NCBI GenBank assembly: GCA_009908925.1
Contig: JAAAOH010000311.1
Coordinates: 1-5,351 of the forward strand
DNA: 5,351 bases
Direction of reading: 5' to 3'
From: Spirochaetota bacterium
Lineage (GTDB): Bacteria; Spirochaetota; Spirochaetia; DSM-27196; PWMO01
A program made the position numbers and the translations under genes. The notes under the pieces were generated by a model, which saw only the letters and a list, made by a program, of their open reading frames with translations, did not search any database and was not told where the DNA came from. Positions 1-4,325 of the stretch are shown in pieces; positions within the stretch are counted from its first letter, which is position 1, and the number at the start of each line of letters is the position of its first letter.

Positions 1-1
1 G

Positions 2-535
2 GTCGAGGACGTCACCGGTGCCATTTGCAACCGCCGCGGCATCGACCCGGAGGCGCTCTACGAACACGCGGTCCAAAACCACGGCATCGCCGGCTATGAG
101 TCCGCCGATCCGGTCGAACATCATGAGTTCCTGGGGACGGAGGCAGATGTGTTCATACCCGCGGCACTGGAGAATCAGATAACCGGGGAGACGGCCCCCC
201 TGCTCAACGCCTCCCTCGTCGTCGAGGCCGCGAACGGCCCCACGGATGCCGAGGGCGAGAAGGCGCTCGCATCGCGGGGCATCGAGGTCCTGCCCGACAT
301 CCTGTGCAACGCGGGAGGTGTCATCGTGAGCTACTTCGAATGGCTTCAGAACAAACGAGCCGAGGTCTGGCGGCTCGAGGAGGTCGAGAGCAAGCTCGAG
401 CGAACGATTTCCGAGTCGTTCGAGCGCGTCTCGGGAGCGGCCCGGGAGTACGACACCGACTGCCGCACGGCCGCGTACATCGTGGCGCTCAAGCGGCTGG
501 AAGTGCTCTACAAGGAACGCGGCATCTTTCCCTGA
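2..535 (+). CDS. gdhA: Glutamate dehydrogenase, C-terminal part (5' end outside window)
   Basis: The reading frame is open from base 2 and gives the last 177 residues before a TGA stop. The enzyme catalyses reversible oxidative deamination of glutamate to 2-oxoglutarate and ammonium with NAD(P), in the cytoplasm. Seen here: the second half of the dinucleotide-binding domain, with the family motif DVFIPAALENQIT (about residues 49-61 of the visible part), then PDILCNAGGVIVSYFEWLQN and the closing helix DTDCRTAAYIVALKRL. The SYFEW segment is typical of hexameric glutamate dehydrogenases and argues against leucine or phenylalanine dehydrogenase. The N-terminal domain with the catalytic lysines is outside the window. 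An ATG-like start further inside (149) would remove half of the visible domain and is not used. Cofactor preference cannot be read from this part. The next gene is a proline transporter, which fits proline/glutamate catabolism. The symbol rests on family membership. Confidence 0.93.
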   Translation, partial: VEDVTGAICNRRGIDPEALYEHAVQNHGIAGYESADPVEHHEFLGTEADVFIPAALENQITGETAPLLNASLVVEAANGPTDAEGEKALASRGIEVLPDILCNAGGVIVSYFEWLQNKRAEVWRLEEVESKLERTISESFERVSGAAREYDTDCRTAAYIVALKRLEVLYKERGIFP

Positions 536-546
536 GCGGCCCCCGC

Positions 547-593
547 CATCCTCCGTCCCCATTCGGGAGGCCCGACGATCATCCTCCGTCCCC
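547..593 (+). repeat. Two-copy repeat array with palindromic spacer (array 1)
   Basis: The 14-mer CATCCTCCGTCCCC occurs twice, at 547-560 and 580-593, with a 33-nt period. The spacer holds a small hairpin, TCGGG-AGG-CCCGA (563-575). The array starts 12 nt after the glutamate dehydrogenase stop. The same core (opposite strand GGGGACGGAGG) recurs at 3074-3152 with the same period and palindromic spacers, so this is a dispersed repeat family and not chance. It might form 3'-end RNA hairpins or be a REP-type element. There is no U-run, so it is not a classical intrinsic terminator. Confidence 0.75.
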
Positions 594-603
594 GTTTGAG
601 CCC

Positions 604-609
604 TTGACA
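604..609 (+). promoter_or_regulatory. Possible -35 element for putP (TTGACA)
   Basis: This is a perfect TTGACA hexamer 66 nt upstream of the putP start. No good -10 lies at 16-18 nt spacing: the hexamers there read GCACAC, CACACA and ACACAA. Either the promoter depends on an activator or the hexamer is fortuitous. It abuts the left arm of the inverted repeat at 611-656, so a protein bound there would contact this promoter. Confidence 0.35.
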
Positions 610-610
610 G

Positions 611-656
611 CTGTGTGAATATGCAGCACACAAGGCAACAACGCATATACACACAG
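611..656 (+). promoter_or_regulatory. Long inverted repeat in the putP leader (operator pair or RNA hairpin)
   Basis: The left arm CTGTGTGAATATGC (611-624) and right arm GCATATACACACAG (643-656) are reverse complements at 13 of 14 positions, separated by 18 nt. The arm centres are 32 bp apart, about three helical turns. The repeat begins one base after TTGACA and ends a few bases before the putP ribosome site. The segment is A/T-richer than its surroundings. It could be a paired operator for a regulator of proline uptake, or a 5'-UTR stem-loop controlling translation. A nested TGTGTG/CACACA pair (612-617 and 627-632) offers an alternative fold or a third half-site. Confidence 0.6.
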
Positions 657-659
657 AAA

Positions 660-670
660 AAGGGGTGATC
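660..670 (+). promoter_or_regulatory. Ribosome binding site of putP
   Basis: AAGGGGTGATC matches the extended 16S-complementary sequence AAGGAGGTGATC with one base missing. Its GGGG (662-665) lies 9 nt before GTG at 675, which fixes that start. It directly follows the right arm of the 611-656 inverted repeat, so a hairpin there could affect ribosome access. Confidence 0.75.
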
Positions 671-674
671 GGTC

Positions 675-2138
675 GTGACCAGTATTCCGGAGCTCGTTAC
701 CTTCGTTGTCTATTTCGTGTTTCTGCTGTCGGTGGGGTGGTTCTTCTACAAAAGGACGATGAACCTCGAGGACTATCTCATCGGGGGACGGAGGCTCGGG
801 AAATGGGTCACCGCCCTGTCGGCGCAGGCAAGTGACATGAGCGGCTGGCTGCTCATGGGCCTCCCCGGCGCAGTCCTGTTGATGGGCACCAGTCAGAGCT
901 GGATTGCGATCGGCCTGTTCATCGGCACGGTGGTGAACTGGTTGATGATTGCCCCGCGGCTGCGCGTCCATACGGAAAAAGTGGGCGCCATCACCCTGCC
1001 CTCGTTCTTCGAGAAACGATTCAAGGACCCGACAGGCGCGCTGCGGGTGCTGTCGGCGGTGATTATTCTGTTCTTCTTCACCGTATATGCGTCGTCGGGC
1101 CTCGTCGCGGCGGGACGATTGTTCGAAGCGATGTTCGGGGTGGACTTCACCCTCGCTGTCCTCATCGGAGGCATCATCATCGTCATCTACACCTTCCTTG
1201 GCGGCTTTCTCGCGGTGAGCTGGACGGATTTCGTGCAGGGACTCCTGATGTTTCTGGCGGTCGTACTCGTTCCGGCGGTCGCGTTCTTCTCAGCGGGCGG
1301 CGTCGCGGGGATCCGGGAGGCAATGGCGGCGGCCGATATCTCGGGCTCCCTCATTCCCGGCGGGACACTGCCACTCGTGGGCATCATATCCACGATGGCC
1401 TGGGGCCTCGGATACTTCGGCCAGCCTCACATTCTCAGCCGTTTCATGGGCATCCGGTCGGTGAAAGACCTGCCCGGGTCCACCACGATCGCGATTATCT
1501 GGGTTGGATTCTCGCTGACCTTCGCGGTATTCATCGGCCTCATCGGCATATCGCTCTTCCCCGAGCTCACCGGCCCGGCGAGCGAGACGGTCTTCATTCA
1601 GATGGTGAGAACGGTGTTCTCGCCCTGGCTCGGTGGCATTTTCCTCGCCGCGATTCTCTCGGCGATCATGTCGACCATCGACTCCCAGCTTCTCGTTTCC
1701 TCTTCCGCTCTCACCGAGGATCTCTACAAGCGCGTTGCAGGAGAAGAGATCTCCCAGAGCCGTCTCATGTGGATGGGACGCCTCAGCGTCGTAATCATTG
1801 CGGTCATCGCGCTCGTCCTCGCGCTCAACCCGCAGAATACCGTACTCGGTCTCGTCTCCTACGCTTGGGGCGGCTTCGGCGCGGCTTTCGGGCCGATCGT
1901 GATCATGGCCCTGCTCTCCCGTCGCACCACGTGGCAGTCGGCGCTTGCCGGTATGCTGACCGGCACCATCGTGCTCATCGTCTGGGAACGCCTCGGACTC
2001 GGCGCGGTGATGTATGAGATCGTGCCCGGCTTCATCGCGAACTTCATAGCCATGGTGATTGCGAACGCGCTCGTACGCCAGGAAGACGAGGCGATACTCA
2101 CCGGATTCGACGAGGTGGAAGCGGCGATGTCGGAGTAG
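675..2138 (+). CDS. putP: Sodium/proline symporter PutP
   Basis: This is a 487-residue inner-membrane protein of the sodium:solute symporter (SSS) family that imports L-proline with Na+. It starts at GTG behind a near-extended Shine-Dalgarno sequence and ends at TAG. The length fits PutP (about 500). Diagnostic PutP segments are ALSAQASDMSGWLLMGLPGA (residues 48-67), with Asp54 matching the essential Na+-site Asp55 of E. coli PutP; RLRVHTE (95-101); GGFLAVSWTDFVQ (176-188); GYFGQPHILSRFMG (246-259), the region of the proline site; and IMSTIDSQLL (331-340), with Ser333/Thr334 matching the E. coli Na+ ligands Ser340/Thr341. VLGLVSYAWGGFGAAFGP (390-407) is also nearly identical to the E. coli sequence as I recall it. 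About 12-13 hydrophobic segments are visible. Functional residues are intact and no frameshift is seen. It follows the glutamate dehydrogenase by 139 nt with its own leader, so it is probably a separate or only partly coupled transcription unit. A close SSS paralogue with another substrate is unlikely given these matches. Confidence 0.96.
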   Translation: MTSIPELVTFVVYFVFLLSVGWFFYKRTMNLEDYLIGGRRLGKWVTALSAQASDMSGWLLMGLPGAVLLMGTSQSWIAIGLFIGTVVNWLMIAPRLRVHTEKVGAITLPSFFEKRFKDPTGALRVLSAVIILFFFTVYASSGLVAAGRLFEAMFGVDFTLAVLIGGIIIVIYTFLGGFLAVSWTDFVQGLLMFLAVVLVPAVAFFSAGGVAGIREAMAAADISGSLIPGGTLPLVGIISTMAWGLGYFGQPHILSRFMGIRSVKDLPGSTTIAIIWVGFSLTFAVFIGLIGISLFPELTGPASETVFIQMVRTVFSPWLGGIFLAAILSAIMSTIDSQLLVSSSALTEDLYKRVAGEEISQSRLMWMGRLSVVIIAVIALVLALNPQNTVLGLVSYAWGGFGAAFGPIVIMALLSRRTTWQSALAGMLTGTIVLIVWERLGLGAVMYEIVPGFIANFIAMVIANALVRQEDEAILTGFDEVEAAMSE

Positions 2139-2149
2139 CGACGCAGCCC

Positions 2150-2166
2150 GCAGCCGCCCCGGCTGC
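2150..2166. repeat. Small GC hairpin downstream of putP
   Basis: GCAGCC-GCCCC-GGCTGC is a perfect 6-bp stem with a 5-nt loop, 12 nt after the putP stop. The stem is identical to that of the spacer hairpin at 3087-3103 (GCAGCC-AAGGC-GGCTGC), with a different loop. This hints that the 2139-2268 region carries relics of the same repeat family. Confidence 0.5.
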
Positions 2167-2176
2167 CCCCGTGGGC

Positions 2177-2230
2177 AGTGCCGACACCGGCAACCCGGCG
2201 GCTCCAGCCGGCTGAGGCGGTGTCGGCACT
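2177..2230. terminator. Large stem-loop between convergent putP and SDR genes (probable bidirectional terminator)
   Basis: AGTGCCGACACCG (2177-2189) and CGGTGTCGGCACT (2218-2230) form a perfect 13-bp stem. The 28-nt loop contains its own palindrome, CAGCCGGCTG (2205-2214). It lies between two genes that converge, 39 nt past the putP stop and about 39 nt past the SDR stop on the other strand. No T-run follows on either strand, so intrinsic termination by the E. coli rule is not shown. It may instead block transcription or 3' exonucleases from both sides. Confidence 0.55.
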
Positions 2231-2249
2231 CGCCTCCCGCCGCCGGCGC

Positions 2250-2259
2250 CCTCCGTCCC
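2250..2259 (+). repeat. Solitary truncated copy of the CCTCCGTCCC repeat
   Basis: CCTCCGTCCC matches 10 of the 11 core bases of the repeat (the last C is T). It sits 9 nt beyond the SDR stop and directly after a palindromic GC patch (CGCCGGCG, 2241-2248). Its orientation relative to putP is the same as that of array 1 relative to gdhA. Alone it could be chance. Confidence 0.4.
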
Positions 2260-2268
2260 TCTCAGTCT

Positions 2269-2988
2269 CTACACGCGCAGGGAGGACATGCCGCCGTCGA
2301 CGCGGAGCACCTGTCCCGTCATCCATCCGGAGTCCGGCGAGAGCAGATACTGAGCCGCAGCCGCCATGTCTGCGGGCTCGCCGACGCGCTTCAGGGGGTG
2401 ACGCTCAGCGGATGCCTCGCGCTTTTTCTCGTTGCCGAGGATCCGCTCGGCGAGCGGCGTGTCGGTCGCCGAAGGGGCGACCATGTTCACGCGCACGAGT
2501 TTCGGCGCAAACTCCGCCGCAAGCGATCGGCCGAGGCCCTCCACGGCACCCTTGGCCGATCCGATGGAGGCATGGAACCCCATGCCCACCTGAGCGGCCA
2601 CGGTAGAGAACATCACCACCGAAGCTCCGTCCCCGTGCGTAAGAGCAGGAAGACACAAACGAAGGGTTCGCACCGCGCCGAGCACATTCAGCTCGTACTC
2701 TGCGAGAAAATCCTCATCGGTGAGACGACTGAACGGCCTCAGATTGATCGATCCGGGGCAATACGCGAGGCCATCAAGCCGCTGCGGCGCCGAGATCCCC
2801 TGCTCCTCGAGACTCTTCGTCGTGTCTACGACCGTGTGCGCAACGCCGAGCTCGGAGAGCTCATCAGGTGCCGTGCGACTCCAAACCAGAACGTCCGCTC
2901 CGTTGCCGCGCAAGCGCCTCACGAGCTCGAGCCCGATGCCCGAGGACCCGCCGACTACCAAATATGTCCGCCCATCCAGCTGTCCCAT
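2269..2988 (-). CDS. Atypical short-chain dehydrogenase/reductase family protein
   Basis: This is a 239-residue soluble Rossmann-fold protein of normal length for a classical SDR. The ATG start is fixed by AGGAGG 4 nt upstream; the stop is TAG. Seen: cofactor motif GGSSGIG (13-19), YCPGSI (76-81) where classical SDRs have NNAG, Asn101 in NVLG, the helix AKGAVEGLGRSLAAEF (145-160), APSATDTPLA (171-180), and the closing GQVLRVDGGMSSLRV. The catalytic region is unusual. Anchoring on Lys146 of the YxxxK motif, the Tyr position is Ile142 (HASIGSAK) and the catalytic Ser position falls on Thr129, with Ser128 beside it. I recall a group of SDRs with the same CPGS and HAS...AKGAVEGL features, so this is likely a conserved subfamily and not decay. 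The substrate is unknown. It may use a different acid/base group or act non-enzymatically. It converges with putP and is about 188 nt downstream of the EamA permease on the same strand. Confidence 0.88.
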   Translation of the reverse strand: MGQLDGRTYLVVGGSSGIGLELVRRLRGNGADVLVWSRTAPDELSELGVAHTVVDTTKSLEEQGISAPQRLDGLAYCPGSINLRPFSRLTDEDFLAEYELNVLGAVRTLRLCLPALTHGDGASVVMFSTVAAQVGMGFHASIGSAKGAVEGLGRSLAAEFAPKLVRVNMVAPSATDTPLAERILGNEKKREASAERHPLKRVGEPADMAAAAQYLLSPDSGWMTGQVLRVDGGMSSLRV

Positions 2989-2992
2989 GATG

Positions 2993-3000
2993 CCTCCTTC
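2993..3000 (-). promoter_or_regulatory. Ribosome binding site of the SDR gene
   Basis: On the minus strand this reads GAAGGAGG, a strong Shine-Dalgarno 4 nt before the ATG at 2988. It decides the start. Confidence 0.85.
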
Positions 3001-3013
3001 TGAGTGAAACCAT

Positions 3014-3043
3014 AAGGTAAGAAGCCTTCATCCCGTTTGCCAA
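3014..3043 (-). promoter_or_regulatory. Weak candidate promoter of the SDR gene
   Basis: On the minus strand TTGGCA (3038-3043, 5/6 of the -35 consensus) is followed after 18 nt by TACCTT (3014-3019, only 3/6 of the -10). A 6-bp inverted repeat, CCGTTT-N9-AAACGG (3033-3053), overlaps the -35 and could be an operator. The block between the SDR start and the repeat array is locally A/T-richer, as expected of a promoter. Confidence 0.3.
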
Positions 3044-3056
3044 GTCGAAACGGTCA

Positions 3057-3152
3057 GAAACCGCGTCCCCGGCGGGGACGGAGGTTGCAGCCAAGGCGGC
3101 TGCGATGGGGACGGAGGTTGGCTGCGGCTCGCCGCAGCGGGGACGGAGGTTG
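3057..3152 (+). repeat. Three-copy repeat array with palindromic spacers (array 2)
   Basis: GGGGACGGAGGTTG occurs exactly three times, at 3074-3087, 3107-3120 and 3139-3152 (periods 33 and 32 nt). A degenerate inverted copy, AACCGCGTCCCC (3059-3070), opens the array and forms a 7-bp hairpin with the first copy (CGTCCCC-GGC-GGGGACG, 3064-3080). The two spacers are different palindromes: GCAGCC-AAGGC-GGCTGC (3087-3103) and the perfect GCTGCGGC-TC-GCCGCAGC (3121-3138). Read on the minus strand, the array begins 24 nt after the EamA gene stop and has the same orientation to that gene as array 1 has to gdhA. It is probably a REP/BIME-type repeat or a 3'-end processing structure. Confidence 0.85.
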
Positions 3153-3176
3153 CCGAGCGACGGGAGGGCCGGCCGG

Positions 3177-4073
3177 TCAGCCTTCCACCGGCGGCACGGG
3201 GCGTCGCCGCCTCATGTTGGCGTAGGTCATGCCGCCGATCACCATGAGCCCGCCGAGCATCTGCACGGGGCTCAGGACCTCGCCGAGGACGGGCCAAGCG
3301 ACGACGGCGGTTACGACCGGAATGGCGTTCAGAAACACACCGGCGCGCGCAGCCGGTATCCGGGACAGGGCGTAGTTGTAGGAAAGAAACGCGACGACCG
3401 TGGCGAACACCGCGAGAAAGACCAGCGCACCGATCGCATCAGCACCGACCTCAGCGGCAGCCGGCAGAGAGGGACGGAGGATGAAAATCGGCACGAAAAA
3501 GAGCGTGCCGTAGAGAACCTGATAGGCGGTGAGTTGCACGGAATCCAGCCGGGCGGAAAGTGAGCGCGCGAGGATGATGTAGGCCGCCGCCGACAGCACG
3601 GCGCCGAGCACGAGGATGTCGCCGAGGCTCGAGCCCTCGATGAGCGCAGCGGCCCGACGATCCGAGATGACGAGGACCGCGATGCCGGCAAGCGAGGCAA
3701 GCCCGCCGACTGTCACGCGATGGCCCATGCGCTCGCCGAGGAAGATCCGCGAGAGGAGCGCCACCACGACGGGAGTCGTCGCGATGATCAGGGATGCCTT
3801 GGGAGCGGTTGTCAGCGCGAGGCCGTTTGTCTCGAAGAGAAAATACAGGCCGGGCTCGAAGACGGCGATGAGGGCGAGGCGCAAATGCACCCCGCCCGGA
3901 AGTCGGGGAAACCCCCGGTACCACAAGACAGCGAGGAACACCGGAGCGGCCAGTGCGAACCGGAGAAAAATGTAGGCCTCCGGCGTGAAGGTCTCGAGAA
4001 CGATCTTCGTCGCAACGAAAGAAGATCCCCAGAACAACACCGCCGAGGCGAGCGCGGCATACGTCTTGATCAC
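3177..4073 (-). CDS. EamA/DMT-superfamily permease (10-TM drug/metabolite transporter)
   Basis: This is a 298-residue integral membrane protein, the typical length for the family, made of two EamA repeats (about 5-135 and 150-287) with roughly ten hydrophobic helices. Seen in repeat 1: FWGSSFVATK (14-23), YIFLRFALA (34-42), and the stretch from NGLALTTAPKASLI to FLGER (83-115). In repeat 2: GDILVLGAVLSAAAYIILAR (151-170), YNYALSRIPAARAGVFLNAIP (232-252), and LGEVLSPVQMLGGLMVIGGM (263-282). It ends in a basic tail, MRRRRP. The start is GTG at 4073, with weak GAGAG/AGGA upstream on the minus strand; the stop is TGA. DMT members export metabolites, amino acids or drugs. The substrate cannot be inferred here and no neighbour suggests one. 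It is transcribed divergently from the THX gene. Residues 198-202 (ILRPS) are encoded by a copy of the window's repeat core. Confidence 0.92.
   Translation of the reverse strand: MIKTYAALASAVLFWGSSFVATKIVLETFTPEAYIFLRFALAAPVFLAVLWYRGFPRLPGGVHLRLALIAVFEPGLYFLFETNGLALTTAPKASLIIATTPVVVALLSRIFLGERMGHRVTVGGLASLAGIAVLVISDRRAAALIEGSSLGDILVLGAVLSAAAYIILARSLSARLDSVQLTAYQVLYGTLFFVPIFILRPSLPAAAEVGADAIGALVFLAVFATVVAFLSYNYALSRIPAARAGVFLNAIPVVTAVVAWPVLGEVLSPVQMLGGLMVIGGMTYANMRRRRPVPPVEG
3471..3510. repeat. Repeat-core copy plus adjacent hairpin inside the EamA gene
   Basis: GGGACGGAGGATG (3471-3483) equals 13 of the 14 bases of the array-1 unit read on this strand. Five bases later comes an inverted repeat, CGGCACG-N8-CGTGCCG (3489-3510). 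A core next to a hairpin is the geometry of the arrays. The segment encodes residues around FILRPS in an otherwise normal membrane protein, so the match may be coincidence. Confidence 0.35.
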
Positions 4074-4104
4074 GTCCTACTCTCGAATCAGATGGTGAGT
4101 CGCC

Positions 4105-4133
4105 ATTCTGTCGGCTCCCGCCGCGAAAGTAAA
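4105..4133 (-). promoter_or_regulatory. Candidate promoter of the EamA permease gene
   Basis: On the minus strand TTTACT (4128-4133, 4/6) and CAGAAT (4105-4110, 4/6) are 17 nt apart. They would give a leader of about 25 nt before the GTG start at 4073. The fit is modest but the spacing is optimal. Confidence 0.3.
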
Positions 4134-4187
4134 GCCCGAGCTAACGCCGGGCGCTTCACCGCGCCACTACACGCCCCGCCGCACGTC

Positions 4188-4217
4188 TTGCAAAAGCTGG
4201 CCGGACCGGTGTATCGT
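4188..4217 (+). promoter_or_regulatory. Candidate promoter of the THX gene
   Basis: TTGCAA (4188-4193, 4/6) and TATCGT (4212-4217, 4/6) are 18 nt apart. The predicted transcription start, about 7 nt past the -10, falls at roughly 4224, only about 3 nt before the ATG at 4227. No Shine-Dalgarno sequence is present just before the ATG, so the transcript may be leaderless or nearly so. Confidence 0.35.
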
Positions 4218-4226
4218 GTGCGCATT

Positions 4227-4325
4227 ATGGGAAGAGGAGACAGACGATCGCGCCGCGGTAAGATCTGGCGCAGCACCTACGGCAAAACTCGCCCCCGGAA
4301 AGCTCGCAAGAAGCAGAACCGCTAA
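4227..4325 (+). CDS. 30S ribosomal protein bTHX (THX, small basic peptide)
   Basis: This is a 32-residue, extremely basic peptide beginning MGRGDRRSRRGKIWRSTYGK and ending RKARKKQNR. It matches the bacterial THX family, whose Thermus member begins MGKGDRRTRRGKIW and which binds in the head of the 30S subunit, stabilising 16S rRNA. The ATG is chosen because family members begin at M-G-[KR]-G-D. The frame stays open far upstream over the EamA gene, but that is antisense shadow. The 6-residue C-terminal extension RKKQNR beyond the usual Thermus-like end is plausible. No Shine-Dalgarno is evident. The TAA stop overlaps the TAG stop of the convergent lipoprotein gene (4322-4324), leaving no room for a terminator. 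This gene is easily missed because of its size. Confidence 0.88.
   Translation: MGRGDRRSRRGKIWRSTYGKTRPRKARKKQNR

Noticed and set aside
149..535. Separate 128-residue gene starting within the dehydrogenase
   Set aside because: The start codon is an internal GTG. The frame and the dehydrogenase homology continue upstream to the window edge.
611..632. CRP/FNR-type site in the putP leader
   Set aside because: TGTGA at 614-618 has no matching TCACA at the required 6-nt spacing. The 611-656 dyad explains the symmetry better.
2625..2634. CTCCGTCCCC inside the SDR gene as another repeat copy
   Set aside because: It lies in a normal position of the conserved fold (GDGASVVMFS), lacks the full core and has no adjacent hairpin. 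It is most likely coincidence and shows the background rate of partial matches.
2059..3003. Long plus-strand open frame of about 314 codons
   Set aside because: It is antisense to the clearly recognisable SDR gene and overlaps the end of putP. The protein is Arg/His-rich with no family features, typical of a GC-rich shadow frame.
3057..3152. CRISPR array
   Set aside because: The regular repeat-spacer look is misleading. Units are only 14 nt, spacers are 18-19 nt and self-complementary, there are only three copies, and no cas gene is near.
4134..4165. tRNA or structured RNA between the EamA and THX genes
   Set aside because: Only short 5-bp GC pairings (GCCCG/CGGGC, GGCGC/GCGCC) are found. 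There is no cloverleaf, no T-loop motif and no acceptor end.
3720..4226. In-frame upstream extension of the THX reading frame
   Set aside because: It runs antisense through the EamA gene. Family members begin at M-G-[KR]-G-D, which is the ATG at 4227.
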